From an uncultured Alistipes sp. (GTDB taxonomy: Bacteria; Bacteroidota; Bacteroidia; Bacteroidales; Rikenellaceae): DNA of 64,000 bases. The DNA is taken from positions 1-64,000 of the forward strand of contig CAJUAV010000010.1 in the NCBI GenBank assembly GCA_910584485.1, given 5' to 3'. A model generated the notes under the pieces. The model did not search any database. It was not told the DNA's origin and saw nothing but the letters and a program-made list of their open reading frames with translations. The position numbers and the translations under genes were made by a program. The stretch's first letter is position 1, and the number at the start of each line of letters is the position of its first letter. Of this stretch, positions 35,131 to 44,502 are shown in pieces.

Positions 35131-35226
35131 CCTCCCTCGCCCTCCTTGCCGCGCAGGGAGCGGGGGCTCTTGGTGCTGTGCGTGCATTTTTTCGCCCGTC
35201 GCAGGCGGGGTCTCGCGGAAAATCCC

Positions 35227-35234
35227 TATCTTTG
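35227..35234 (+). promoter_or_regulatory. -7 promoter element upstream of the flippase gene
   Basis: TATCTTTG, 19 bases before the ATG at 35254; no matching TTTG at 19-21 bases upstream, so only the -7 half is supported. Confidence 0.6.
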
Positions 35235-35253
35235 TGGGTTAAGTTGCCTCACC

Positions 35254-36831
35254 ATGCTCGAACGATTAGCGAAACAGACGGCCGTCTACGGCATCAGCAC
35301 GATCCTCGTGCGGTTCTTGAGCTACCTGCTCACGCCCTACTATACGCGCGTGTTCGGGCAGGAGACCTACGGCATCGTCACCGACGTCTACGCCCTGATC
35401 CCGCTCTTCCTCACGCTGCTGACGATGGGCATGGAGTCGAGCTATTTCCGCTTCGCCGCCCGCGCCGAAGCCGAAAACGGAGCCGCGAACGATGTCGCGA
35501 GCAAACCTGCGAGCAAATCCGCAAGCAAATCCGCGAACGACCCTGCGAACAACCCCGCGAACGCATCCGTCGCCGAGGCCGCCCGCAAAACCGCCGTCGC
35601 CGCGGCCAAGCGCCGCCTCTTCGCCACGACCTGGGGCGCTACCTCGCTCGCCGCGCTCCTCTTTTTCCTCCTCGTCGCGCTCTTCGCCGCGCCCCTCTCG
35701 GCCTATATGGGGGCGGCCTACGTCGCCCATCCCTCCTATGCGGTGTGGGTCGCGGCGATCGTCCTCTTCGACGTCGGAGCCGCGATCCCCTTCGCCAAGC
35801 TGCGCGAGGAGGGGCGCTCGATGACCTATGTCGGGCTGAAGCTCTTGAGCGTGGTCGTCAACGTCGCCCTCGCCTTCGCCTTCGGCGCCGCGGGGCTCTT
35901 CGCCTCGTCGTTCGGGGTGGGGTGGGTCCTCGTCGCCAATTTCGCCGCCAGCCTCCTCACGTGGTGCGTGCTGCTGCCCGTGGCGCGCTGTCCGCGGCCG
36001 CGCATCGACCGCCGCATCCTCGGCGCCGTCCTCGTCTACTCGCTGCCGCTGCTCGTCGGCGGACTGGCGGGCACGGCCAACGAGTTCATCGACCGCCAGC
36101 TCATCAAATACCTCGTCCCCGCGGGGGCGATGGCGCAGCTGGGCATCTACGGCGCCGTCACAAAGATCGCCGTCGTCATGATGCTCTTCTACCAGATGTA
36201 CCGCCTCGCCGCCGAACCCTTCTTCCTCTCGAACTTCAAAAAGGAGGAGTTCACGGCGATGAACGCCGCGGCGCTCAAATACTACGTGATGGCCTCGATG
36301 GTGATCTTCCTGGCCATCGCCCTGTTCCGCGATGCCTTCGCCCTGATCGTCGGCCGCGACTTCCGCGAGGGGATCGACCTGCTGCCCGTCGTGCTCGGCG
36401 CCAACGTGCTGGCGGGCGTCTGGCTCAACCTCTCGTTTTGGTACAAACGCGCCGAACGCACCTCGCTGGCGATCCTCGTCACGGGGGCGGGACTCTTCGC
36501 GATGCTCGTCGCGGGGTGCACGCTCATCCCCCGCCTGGGCTACTACGGCGCCGCCTGGGCGCGCCTGGCGAGCGAGACGACGATGGTCGCCGTCAGCCTC
36601 TGGCTCAACCGCCGCTACCAGCCTGCCCCCTATGCGTGGGGCCGCATCGCGGAGTACGTCGCGGCGGCCCTCGGCTGCTTCTTCGTCGCCGAACGGCTCG
36701 GCGGGGCGATCGACGGAGCGGCGGCGCGCCATGTCGTGAACCTCGCGCTCTTCGGTGCCTACGGATATTACCTCGTGCGTCGCGAACGGATCGACCTGCG
36801 CGCGATGGCCCGAGCGATCCTCAAACGTTAA
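35254..36831 (+). CDS. Oligosaccharide flippase (Wzx/MATE-like membrane protein)
   Basis: 525 residues, start at 35254 (MLERLAKQTAVYGISTILVRFLSYLLTPYYTRVF), a typical opening for polysaccharide-biosynthesis flippases of the MOP superfamily. Twelve or more hydrophobic segments are visible. It probably moves a lipid-linked glycan across the inner membrane. Residues 70-115 form an Ala/Ser/Asn/Lys-rich insert (ASKPASKSASKSANDPANNPAN) between early helices, coded by degenerate 12-base repeats at about 35490-35570. The delta' gene starts 6 bases downstream, so it is operon-linked to housekeeping genes rather than to a capsule locus. Confidence 0.88.
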   Translation: MLERLAKQTAVYGISTILVRFLSYLLTPYYTRVFGQETYGIVTDVYALIPLFLTLLTMGMESSYFRFAARAEAENGAANDVASKPASKSASKSANDPANNPANASVAEAARKTAVAAAKRRLFATTWGATSLAALLFFLLVALFAAPLSAYMGAAYVAHPSYAVWVAAIVLFDVGAAIPFAKLREEGRSMTYVGLKLLSVVVNVALAFAFGAAGLFASSFGVGWVLVANFAASLLTWCVLLPVARCPRPRIDRRILGAVLVYSLPLLVGGLAGTANEFIDRQLIKYLVPAGAMAQLGIYGAVTKIAVVMMLFYQMYRLAAEPFFLSNFKKEEFTAMNAAALKYYVMASMVIFLAIALFRDAFALIVGRDFREGIDLLPVVLGANVLAGVWLNLSFWYKRAERTSLAILVTGAGLFAMLVAGCTLIPRLGYYGAAWARLASETTMVAVSLWLNRRYQPAPYAWGRIAEYVAAALGCFFVAERLGGAIDGAAARHVVNLALFGAYGYYLVRRERIDLRAMARAILKR

Positions 36832-36837
36832 ACCGCC

Positions 36838-37983
36838 ATGCAGTTCAAGGATATCATCGGTCAGGAGGAGCTCAAACGACACCTCGTACGCTCGGTCGAC
36901 ACGGGCCGCGTGAGCCACGCCCAGCTCTTCACGGGGACGGCGGGCGCGGGGGCCCTCGCCCTCGCCGTGGCCTACGTGCAGTACCTCTGCTGCCGCCACC
37001 GCCGCGACGGCGACTCGTGCGGCGAGTGCCCCGACTGCCGGCAGATCGCCGCGCTGGCCCACCCCGACCTGCACCTGGTCTTCCCCGTCAACAAGCAGGG
37101 TAAGAAGGCGGGCGAGGCGATGCACAGCGACGCCTTTCTGCCCGCGTTCCGTTCGCTCTTCGAGGAGCGGGGGGGCTACGTCACCCCGCGCGCCTGGTAC
37201 GAGCGGCTCGATCTGGGCAAGACCCTCAAGGGGATGATCTCGGCGCGCGAGGCGGACGAAATCATCCGCAAGCTCTCCTTCAAGAGCTTCGAGAGCGACT
37301 ACAAGACGATGCTCGTCTGGCTCCCCGAGGCGATGAACGAGGAGGCGGCCAACAAGATCCTCAAGATCCTCGAAGAGCCGTGGGAGAAGACCCTCTTCCT
37401 GCTCGTCTCGGAGCAGCCGTCGCTGCTGCTGCCCACGATCCTCTCGCGGACGCAGGAGGTCGCCGTGAAGCGCATCGAGCCCGCCGTGCTGGAGGCCGAG
37501 GCGCAGCGCCTCGGGGTGAGCGATCCGCTGCAGGCGCGCAACCTGGCGCGGCTCGCGGGCGGCGACCTGGTCGAGCTGCAACACCTCGTCGCGGGGAGCG
37601 GCGACCCCGTGCGGAAGGAGAATTTCGACCTTTTCTGCCGCCTCATGCGCCTCTCCTACAACGACCGGCACCTGGAGCTCATCGGCTGGGCCGAGGAGGT
37701 CGCCGCCCTCGCGCGCGAACAGCAGCGCTCGCTGCTGCTCGATGCCGCGCGGCTGCTGCGCGAGAGCTTCATGCTCCACGCGGGGATGGGCGAAATCTCC
37801 TGCCTCTGGGGCGAGGAGCTCGCTTTTTGCTCGAAATTTGCCCCCTTCGTGGGGACCGAAAACATCGAACCGTTGATCGCCGAAATCGAGGCGGCCCGCA
37901 TGCAGATCGCGCAGAACGGCAGCCCGATCATCGTATTCACCCATTTTGCGCTGGCGGTCAGCAAAATGATCAAACACCTGTAA
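36838..37983 (+). CDS. holB: DNA polymerase III delta'-like clamp-loader subunit
   Basis: 381 residues. AAA+ fold opening MQFKDIIGQEELKRHLVRSV. The phosphate-loop position reads GTAGAGALALA (33-43) with no Lys, as expected for the non-hydrolysing delta' subunit. A zinc module is suggested by Cys51/52, 61, 64 and 67 (CGECPDC). KTMLVWLPEAMNEEAANKILKILEEP and LLLPTILSRTQEV are the conserved core and SRC-like sensor region. It helps load the sliding clamp in replication. folK follows 3 bases later. Confidence 0.92.
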   Translation: MQFKDIIGQEELKRHLVRSVDTGRVSHAQLFTGTAGAGALALAVAYVQYLCCRHRRDGDSCGECPDCRQIAALAHPDLHLVFPVNKQGKKAGEAMHSDAFLPAFRSLFEERGGYVTPRAWYERLDLGKTLKGMISAREADEIIRKLSFKSFESDYKTMLVWLPEAMNEEAANKILKILEEPWEKTLFLLVSEQPSLLLPTILSRTQEVAVKRIEPAVLEAEAQRLGVSDPLQARNLARLAGGDLVELQHLVAGSGDPVRKENFDLFCRLMRLSYNDRHLELIGWAEEVAALAREQQRSLLLDAARLLRESFMLHAGMGEISCLWGEELAFCSKFAPFVGTENIEPLIAEIEAARMQIAQNGSPIIVFTHFALAVSKMIKHL

Positions 37984-37986
37984 CCG

Positions 37987-38496
37987 ATGGCACGCGTAGC
38001 TATTCTTCTGGGAGGCAACACGGGAGAGGTCAAACGGACCCTCCAGCAGGCGCAGCGGCTCATCAACGACCGCATCGGCGCCGTCATGCGCTGCTCGCAC
38101 CGTTACGAGAGCGAGCCGTGGGGATTCCGCGCGGCGGACCCCTTCTTCAACCAGGCGCTGGAGGTCTCGACCGACCTCGCGCCGCACGAGGTGCTCGATG
38201 CCTGCCTGTCGATCGAGGAGGAGCTCGGCCGCAACCGCGCCGCCGAGCAGATCGAACGCGCCGCCACGGGCGCCCCCTACGCCTCGCGGCCGATCGACAT
38301 CGACCTGATCTTCTACGGCAGTGAGGTGATCGACGACGAGCGGTTGCAGATCCCCCATCCGCGGATGGCCGAGCGCGCTTTCGTGCTGACGCCGCTGGCC
38401 GAAATCATGCGCTCGTTCCGCCACCCCGTCTCGGGGCTCACGGTGGGCGAGCTGCTCGCCGCGCTGCGCGAACCCGAAAAAACGCCCGCCCGATGA
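37987..38496 (+). CDS. folK: 2-amino-4-hydroxy-6-hydroxymethyldihydropteridine diphosphokinase
   Basis: 169 residues, the usual length. It transfers pyrophosphate from ATP to the pterin in folate synthesis. Signatures: LGGNTGEVKRTLQQA at the start, YESEPWGF, FFNQALEV, LGRNRAAEQ and the FolK motif RPIDIDLIFYGSEV, followed by IPHPRMAERAFVLTPLAEI. The 3' end overlaps the next ATG (ATGA). Confidence 0.95.
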   Translation: MARVAILLGGNTGEVKRTLQQAQRLINDRIGAVMRCSHRYESEPWGFRAADPFFNQALEVSTDLAPHEVLDACLSIEEELGRNRAAEQIERAATGAPYASRPIDIDLIFYGSEVIDDERLQIPHPRMAERAFVLTPLAEIMRSFRHPVSGLTVGELLAALREPEKTPAR

Positions 38497-39524
38497 AAAG
38501 CCGACTGCTCCTGCTGCTCGTCGCGGTCCTCGGCTGCACGGGATGTTTCGAGAAGGTGAGCCACTCGACCGACTACGTGCTGCGCCCCTCGGTGCAGCTC
38601 ACCTCGGGCGGCCTCGAAGAGCCCCTCGCGGGGGTCGTCGCCTACGCCTTCGACGCCGACACGACGCTGTGGGGCGTCGCCTCGTACGACGATGCCCTGG
38701 CGGGGATCGTCACCTCGAAGGAGAACCCCGCCGAGCAGCTCGCTCCGCTGGCCGAGGCGCTGCCCTGCGAGACGGAGGGAATGACCGACCGCCTCTGCAT
38801 GCGGCTCCCCTCGCGCCCCCTGATGGTGCTGGCCGTCGACACGGAGCACCGCCTCTACGCCTACACGCAGCAGAAGATCGTCGAGAATCTCCCGAACCTC
38901 TACGTGAAGGTCCTCTTCAAGCCGTGGCGCGAGACGACCGCCTACCGCGAGCAGTGGTCCTTCTACAACCCCTTCTTCGTCCCCGCGCCGAAGATCGAAT
39001 GCACGCTCCGCGTCGCCGCGCAGGCGGCCGAAGAGGCCCCCGAGGAGACGATCCCGAGCCTGAAGGCCTACGCCTTCGCCGCCGATACGACCGAGTGGCG
39101 CATCGCCTCCTACGACGATGCCGTCTCGGGGATCCTCACCTCGAAGAACGACCCCGAGGTGACGCGCGACACCCCCGAGTTCAACGCCTACGAGACGAAC
39201 GAGGCGGGACGCTATCGGATGACGGTCGACCGCACGCCCCTGATGGTGGTGGTCGTCGACCGCACCCACCGCCGCTACGCCTACGCGAAGCAGACGGTCG
39301 ACCTGACGGGCGAGCCGCCCGCCTTCGGCCTCGTCTTCCGCCTCTGGCGCGAGGCGTGGATCTACGAGGAGGCGGAGTGGCGCGTCGTCGACCCCGAGCG
39401 CGCCCCGACGCCTGCGCCCGAACCTGCGCCCGAACCCGCGCCCGAACCCGCGCCCGAACCCGCGCCCGAACCCGCGCCCGAACCCGCTCCGACGCCGGGG
39501 CCGGAGCCCGAACCGACCGAATAA
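38493..39524 (+). CDS. Lipoprotein with internal duplication and PEPA-repeat tail
   Basis: 343 residues with a lipoprotein signal (LGCTGC; Cys15 or Cys18). Two related halves follow. AGVVAYAFDADTTLWGVASYDDALAGIVTSKENP in the first corresponds to PSLKAYAFAADTTEWRIASYDDAVSGILTSKNDP in the second, and RPLMVLAVDTEHRLYAYTQQ to TPLMVVVVDRTHRRYAYAKQ. The last 35 residues are Pro/Glu/Ala repeats from six 12-base units (39420-39491), likely an extended spacer. No named family is recognised; envelope location is inferred. Confidence 0.82.
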   Translation: MKSRLLLLLVAVLGCTGCFEKVSHSTDYVLRPSVQLTSGGLEEPLAGVVAYAFDADTTLWGVASYDDALAGIVTSKENPAEQLAPLAEALPCETEGMTDRLCMRLPSRPLMVLAVDTEHRLYAYTQQKIVENLPNLYVKVLFKPWRETTAYREQWSFYNPFFVPAPKIECTLRVAAQAAEEAPEETIPSLKAYAFAADTTEWRIASYDDAVSGILTSKNDPEVTRDTPEFNAYETNEAGRYRMTVDRTPLMVVVVDRTHRRYAYAKQTVDLTGEPPAFGLVFRLWREAWIYEEAEWRVVDPERAPTPAPEPAPEPAPEPAPEPAPEPAPEPAPTPGPEPEPTE

Positions 39525-39534
39525 CCGCAACCGC

Positions 39535-41571
39535 ATGCAACGCAGACACCTCCATACGAACCTCTTGCGGGCGGCCGTCGGGCTGCTCTTCGCGACCCTC
39601 TTTTTGAGCCGCTGCGCCAGCATCGGCACCCCGACGGGCGGTCCGAAGGACTCGCTGCCCCCCGTGATCGTCCGTCTCTCGCCCGACAACTTCGCGACGA
39701 ACCGTCCGCTGACGGGTCACGAGCGCATTTACATCGAGTTCGACGAGTACATCCAGCTCAAGGACCAGCAGAAGGAGTTCTTCACCTCGCCCGCGATGAA
39801 GAAGAAACCCCTCGTGACGCAGCGCGGCCGCGGCATCGTGGTGCAGCTGCGCGACACGCTGGAGCCCAACACGACCTACTCGCTCAACTTCGGCAGCGCC
39901 ATCCGCGACAACAACGAGGGCAACCCCCTCCACTCGATGCGCTACGTCTTTTCGACGGGTCCCGAGATCGATTCGATGCTCCTCTCGGGCTACACGGCCG
40001 ACGGCTACAAGTCCGATTCGGTGTCGAAGAGCTACATCTGGTTCTTCCCCGCCGATTCGGTCGAGGAGCCGAAGGCGTACGATTCGACGATCTTCAAGCA
40101 CCGTCCCGCGCAGATCGCCCGCGCCGAGACGAACGGCGTCTTCATCGCCCAGCAGCTCAAGCCGATCGCCTACCGCGTCTACGCCGTGGAGGACAAGAAC
40201 GACAACCAGCTCTACGACCCGGGCGTCGACCGCGTTGGCTTTCTCGACGGAACCGTCAACCCCGCCGAGCTCTCCGATTTCGCCATCTGGTACGACTCGC
40301 TGCGCCGTTACGTGACGGCCGAGCCGCAGCTCTACCTGCGCATGTTCGTCGACGAGGCTTTCCGCCGCCAGCTGCTCCAGGAGCACAGCCGCCCGTTGCA
40401 ACACCAGGCGCTCCTCTGCTTCTCGGCCGCCCGCCCGCGCATCGAGGCGCTCCGCTTCGAGGGAATTCCCGACGAGCGGGTGATCGTCGAGCCGCTGACC
40501 GAGGGGCGCGACACGCTCGCCGTGTGGTTCGACATGCCCGCCGAGGAGCTGCCCGACACGATCCGCGGCCGCATCGACTATTTCAAGCACGACACGGCCA
40601 ACCTGTTGCAGCCCGTCAGCGAGGAGCTGAAGCTGCCCTGGCGCAAGATCGAATCGAAGGAGGAGGAGCGCAACCGCGAGAAGCTCGAACGCGAGCGGCG
40701 GCGCGCCGAGGCGGCGGGCGAGGAGTGGCACGAGCCGCCGCAGCCCAACCCCTTCCGCCACAACCTCTCGGCCAAGGGGGAGATCAACCCTGAAACGCAC
40801 CTCGCGGTGGAGTTCGAATACCCGCTGACGCGGCTCGACTCGTCGGCCGTGCTGTTGACGCGCACGCTCGAAGACGGCACGGTGGAAGACCGCCGCGTGC
40901 GTTTCGTGCGCGACACGGCGGCCCTGCGGCGCTATCGGATCGAGAGCGACTGGACCGCGGGCGGCGACTATACGCTGACGATCCCCGCAGGGGCGCTCCG
41001 CAACGTTGCGGGCCAGCAGAACGACTCGATCGTGGGCCGCTACACGGTCTTCGATCCCGAAAAGTTCGCCACGATCCTCGTGCACGTCGTCGCGGAGGAT
41101 CCCGCGGCGCGCTACGTCGTGCGGCTGCTCGACAAGAATGGCCGCACGGTGCAGGAGCGCACCGATGTGCGGGCGGGCGACGTGCGCTTCAACTACGTCG
41201 CCCCGGGCGAGGTGCAGCTGCTCGTCGTCGAGGACCGCAACGGCAACGGCCGCTGGGACACGGGCTCGGTGGTCGGGCGGCGTCAGCCCGAGCGGAGCGA
41301 GCTCTTCGTGAACGAGGCGGGCGAGGATCGTTTCACGACGCGCGCCAACTGGGAGGTGGAGCTCACGATCGACACGAAGCGCCTCTTCGCCCCCGTGACG
41401 ATGCAGTCGCTGCAGCGCCTCTTCGACGAACGCGAACGCCAGCGCCTGCTCCGCGAGGAGGAGAAGCGCCGCCGAGAGGGCAAAAAACGCGACCACGACC
41501 ACGACACAGGCAACAACCGACCCAACAACAACATGCTCTCGACGGGGAACATGTTCGACAGCTTCCGATAA
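39535..41571 (+). CDS. Ig-like (Big_5-type) envelope lipoprotein
   Basis: 678 residues. Lipobox LSRC (Cys27), followed by CASIGTPTGGPKDSLPPVIVRLSPDN, the typical N-terminus of a Bacteroidetes lipoprotein family with a bacterial Ig-like (SbsA/Big_5) domain: RIYIEFDEYIQLKDQ, GIVVQLRDTLEPNTTYSLNFGSAIRDNNEGNP. Later beta-rich modules (VRLLDKNGRTV, VVEDRNGNGRWDTG) repeat the fold. The C-terminus is highly charged and repeats Arg/Glu. Role unknown, probably cell-envelope. It is followed after 3 bases by an outer-membrane barrel gene. Confidence 0.85.
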   Translation: MQRRHLHTNLLRAAVGLLFATLFLSRCASIGTPTGGPKDSLPPVIVRLSPDNFATNRPLTGHERIYIEFDEYIQLKDQQKEFFTSPAMKKKPLVTQRGRGIVVQLRDTLEPNTTYSLNFGSAIRDNNEGNPLHSMRYVFSTGPEIDSMLLSGYTADGYKSDSVSKSYIWFFPADSVEEPKAYDSTIFKHRPAQIARAETNGVFIAQQLKPIAYRVYAVEDKNDNQLYDPGVDRVGFLDGTVNPAELSDFAIWYDSLRRYVTAEPQLYLRMFVDEAFRRQLLQEHSRPLQHQALLCFSAARPRIEALRFEGIPDERVIVEPLTEGRDTLAVWFDMPAEELPDTIRGRIDYFKHDTANLLQPVSEELKLPWRKIESKEEERNREKLERERRRAEAAGEEWHEPPQPNPFRHNLSAKGEINPETHLAVEFEYPLTRLDSSAVLLTRTLEDGTVEDRRVRFVRDTAALRRYRIESDWTAGGDYTLTIPAGALRNVAGQQNDSIVGRYTVFDPEKFATILVHVVAEDPAARYVVRLLDKNGRTVQERTDVRAGDVRFNYVAPGEVQLLVVEDRNGNGRWDTGSVVGRRQPERSELFVNEAGEDRFTTRANWEVELTIDTKRLFAPVTMQSLQRLFDERERQRLLREEEKRRREGKKRDHDHDTGNNRPNNNMLSTGNMFDSFR

Positions 41572-41574
41572 CGC

Positions 41575-42366
41575 ATGAAACGAATCCTCATCCTCCTGAC
41601 GATCCTGTCGGGGGCGGCGCTCTTCGGGGCGCGGCCCGCGGCGGCGCAGCATACCGTCGGCTTTACCTTCGGCTCGGGCATGGGCACGGGCCGCTTCGAA
41701 CCGCAGCAGGAGACGCGCCCCGTGTGGGGCATCTTCACGGGAGGCCTCTCGTGGCGCTACTACACGGCGCAGCGCGTCGTGGGGTGCATCGGCGCCGACC
41801 TGGAGTTCCTCCAGCGCGCCTTCTCGATGGCCACGAACGCCTCGCGCGTGGACGATCCGAAAGATTACCTCTACTACACGCGGCGCGTGAACTCGATCGT
41901 CCTGCCGATCGTCTGGCAGCCCCACGCCTACCTCGCGCGGCGGCGCCTGCGCCTCTACGGCGAAGCGGGCGTCACCTTTTCGTACAACCTCTCGTCGGAG
42001 TGGGAGCGCGAATACCTCGTCGACGGCCGCGTCGAGACCGAAAAGGGCGACTACACGATGCGTACCGTGCGCGACAACCGCTGGGGCTACGGCCTGGTGG
42101 GGGGCGGCGGCGCCGCGGTGCTCGTCGGACGCTTCGAAATCAACCTGCGCGCCCGCTACTACTTCGGCTACTCGGACATCCTGCGCAACCGCAACAAGTA
42201 CAGCGGGACGATCGACGGCTTTACGGCCACGCCGCTGCGCTCGCCGCTCGACAACCTCACGGTTTCGGTCGGCCTGAACTACCGCCTCGGCAAGGAGGGG
42301 TTCGAGGCGTGGAAGCCGCGCCGCAAACGCGAGAAGAACCGCGAGGTCTTCGAGTTCGCGAAATAG
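41575..42366 (+). CDS. Outer membrane beta-barrel protein, PorT-like
   Basis: 263 residues; signal peptide ends at PAAAQ (about residue 25). Alternating hydrophobic strands and aromatic girdles (VGFTFGSGMGTGRF, WGIFTGGLSWRYYTA, FEINLRARYYFGYSDIL, LTVSVGLNYRLG) support an 8-10 strand barrel. It resembles the PorT/OmpA-like barrels of Bacteroidetes. The charged C-terminus (KPRRKREKNREVFEF) lies outside the barrel. A repeat cluster separates it from rbfA. Confidence 0.75.
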   Translation: MKRILILLTILSGAALFGARPAAAQHTVGFTFGSGMGTGRFEPQQETRPVWGIFTGGLSWRYYTAQRVVGCIGADLEFLQRAFSMATNASRVDDPKDYLYYTRRVNSIVLPIVWQPHAYLARRRLRLYGEAGVTFSYNLSSEWEREYLVDGRVETEKGDYTMRTVRDNRWGYGLVGGGGAAVLVGRFEINLRARYYFGYSDILRNRNKYSGTIDGFTATPLRSPLDNLTVSVGLNYRLGKEGFEAWKPRRKREKNREVFEFAK

Positions 42367-42399
42367 GAGCGGGGGAGCGGTCGGGCTTCGGCGCGAGGG

Positions 42400-42890
42400 G
42401 GAGGCTTGGTGCGGCGGCGCATGCCGCAAGGTTCGACGTCGCAGACGTCGGCGGGCCGAAGCCTCCCGCAGCGGAGGCCCGCATCTGTCGACACGGGCAC
42501 TCCGCAGGCTTCGGTCCGAACGGGTTCGCGCGATCGTGCGGCAGCCCGCAGCCGCCCCCGGGCGGAGGGCTGCCACTCGCCGAGAGGCTCGCTGCCGCCT
42601 CCGCTCGGCTGCGGGCCGGTCGCAACGGTTTCGATTCCGTGAGGGGCTGGCGGGCCGAATCGGGAGAAGAGCTGCTGCCTGGCGCAAAGGCAGGCAGAAC
42701 GGTTCGATGGCGCAGCCATCGGCGGGCCGCAGCCTCTCGCAGCGGAGGCCCGCATTTCGCGTCCGCTCGTGCGTGCGCTCCGCAGGCTTCGACCCGATGC
42801 GAAATGCGCGCGATAGCGCGGCGGGCCGTAGTCCGCTGCCGAACGATTCGACGCCGCAGCCGTCGGCAGCCCGCAGGCAGCCCGCCCCCT
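42400..42890 (+). repeat. Mosaic GC-rich intergenic hairpin repeat, cluster 8
   Basis: Linker CGACGTCGCAGACGTCG then the GGCGGGCCGAAGCC...CGCAGGCTTCGG sub-type; linker CGCGCGATCGTGCGG with GCCCGCAGCCG...CGGCTGCGGGC; linker GATGGCGCAGCCATC with GGCGGGCCGCAGCC...CGCAGGCTTCG; linker CGCGCGATAGCGCG. No AT-rich edge box. It fills the gap before rbfA. Confidence 0.8.
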
Positions 42891-42932
42891 GCGCCCCGAC
42901 AACATACGAAAAACGAACAAAACAAGCCATAC

Positions 42933-43274
42933 ATGGAAAACACACGCCAACAGAAGGTTGCCAAACAGATTCAGAAAGACATCGCCGACATCTTCCAGAA
43001 GGAGGGCGCTCACCTCGTGCGGGGGCTGCTCGTGACGGTCACGACGGTCCGCGTCTCGCCCGATTTCGGCTATGCGAAGATCTACGTCAGCGTCTTCCCC
43101 TTCGAGCAGCACGAAGCGCTGCTCCGCACCCTGGCGGACAACACGTGGTTCATCCGCCGCGAGCTCGGCCGCCGCATCCGCAACCAGCTGAAGAACATCC
43201 CCGAGCTGCAATTCTTCCTCGACGATTCGCTCGAGTACATCGACCAGATCGACGAGGCGCTCAAACGCAACTGA
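42933..43274 (+). CDS. rbfA: 30S ribosome-binding factor A
   Basis: 113 residues from the ATG at 42933 (MENTRQQKVAKQIQKDIADIFQ). It binds the 30S subunit during 16S rRNA maturation. Family residues include LVTVTTVRVSPDFGYAKIYVSVFP, FIRRELGRRIRNQLKNIPELQFFLDDSLEYIDQIDEAL, a single KH-type fold. A much longer frame reaching back into the previous gene and repeats is rejected. The permease gene starts 16 bases later. Confidence 0.95.
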   Translation: MENTRQQKVAKQIQKDIADIFQKEGAHLVRGLLVTVTTVRVSPDFGYAKIYVSVFPFEQHEALLRTLADNTWFIRRELGRRIRNQLKNIPELQFFLDDSLEYIDQIDEALKRN

Positions 43275-43290
43275 TCCGCCGCTTCGCCCG

Positions 43291-44502
43291 ATGCTCACCC
43301 TCTTTTTCGCCCGCCGTTACCTCTTTTCGCCCAAGTCGCGTTCGGTCGTCAACCGCATCGCGGCCTTGAGCGTCGCGGCCGTGGCGATTCCCGTGGCGGC
43401 GATGATCGTCCTGCTGTCGGTCATCAACGGCTTCGAGGCGCTGATCCGCGGGAGCAATGCGCTCTTCGATGCCGATCTGCGCATCGCCCCCGTCGAGGGG
43501 AGCACCTTCGCCCTCGCCGAGCTCGACACGGCGGCCCTCGTGCGGCTCGACCGCGTGGAGGCGGCGACGGCGGTGCTCGAGGAGCGCATCCTGCTCGAAG
43601 CGAACGGCCGCCGCGTCACCGCGACGCTGCGCGGCGCCGACGACCGCTACGGCGAGGTGCTGCCCTTCGCCGAAGCCGTGACGGCGGGCGAGGCGACCCT
43701 CCGCGTCGGCGACCTGGAGCGGCTGGTCGTCGGCCGCGCGCTGGCGACGCAGCTGGGGATCCGCTCGCACGTCGGAGCCTCGATGCGTCTCTACGCCGTG
43801 CGGCGCAACAGCTTCTCGTCGCTCCTGCCCTTCGAGAACTATACCCTCCGCACCCTCCCCGTGGGGGGCTTTTTCGAGGCGGACTACGACACCGAGACGG
43901 GCACGGTCGTCGCCCCGCTGCATGCCGTGCAGCAGCTGCTCGACCGCACGGACCGCGCCTCGGCGCTGCTCGTGCGCGCGTCGTCGCCCGAAGCGGTCGA
44001 ACGCCTCCGTCCGCAGCTCGCCGCGCTGGCGGGCGACCGTTTCCGCGTCGAGACGCGCGAGGAGCGTTCGGCTTCGATCTACCGGCTGGTCCGCTACGAA
44101 AAGTGGGGCGTCTTCTTCATCGCCCTCATGGTCCTCGTCGATGCCGCCTTCTCGATCGTCGGGGCCCTCTCGATGCTCATCCTCGAAAAACGCGACGAGC
44201 GGCTGACGCTGCGCGCCCTCGGCGCCTCCGACGGCTTCGTCCGCGCCCTCTTCCGCTGCGAGGGGTACCTTATCTGCGCCCTCGGCGGCGCGTGCGGCCT
44301 GCTGCTCGGCACGGCCTTGAGCCTCGCCCAGCAGCATTTCGGCCTCGTGGAGATCCCCGCCGACAGCTTCCTGACGAAGAGCTATCCGGTCGAATTCCGC
44401 TTTTCGGACCTCCTCGTCGTCCTCTTTTCGTTCGCGCTGGTGGCGTGGAGCCTCGTCTTCGTCACGGTGCACACCATGATTCAAAAAGAACCCCGACCAT
44501 GA
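43291..44502 (+). CDS. LolC/LolE-like ABC transporter permease
   Basis: 403 residues: MLTLFFARRYLFSPKSRSVVNRIAALSVAAVAIPVAAMIVLLSVINGFE contains the first transmembrane segment. A large periplasmic (MacB-type) domain spans about 50-270, and three more helices follow, beginning VFFIALMVLVDAAFSIVGALSMLILEKRDERLTLRALGAS, the FtsX-family signature. LolC/E proteins extract lipoproteins from the inner membrane, which would suit the many lipoproteins here. No ATPase gene adjoins it. The last codons overlap the next gene (ATGA). Confidence 0.88.
   Translation: MLTLFFARRYLFSPKSRSVVNRIAALSVAAVAIPVAAMIVLLSVINGFEALIRGSNALFDADLRIAPVEGSTFALAELDTAALVRLDRVEAATAVLEERILLEANGRRVTATLRGADDRYGEVLPFAEAVTAGEATLRVGDLERLVVGRALATQLGIRSHVGASMRLYAVRRNSFSSLLPFENYTLRTLPVGGFFEADYDTETGTVVAPLHAVQQLLDRTDRASALLVRASSPEAVERLRPQLAALAGDRFRVETREERSASIYRLVRYEKWGVFFIALMVLVDAAFSIVGALSMLILEKRDERLTLRALGASDGFVRALFRCEGYLICALGGACGLLLGTALSLAQQHFGLVEIPADSFLTKSYPVEFRFSDLLVVLFSFALVAWSLVFVTVHTMIQKEPRP

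Noticed and set aside
36931..36966. Loss of the Walker A lysine in the delta' gene as a sign of inactivation
   Set aside because: Delta' subunits normally lack a working ATP site, so GTAGAGA is expected.
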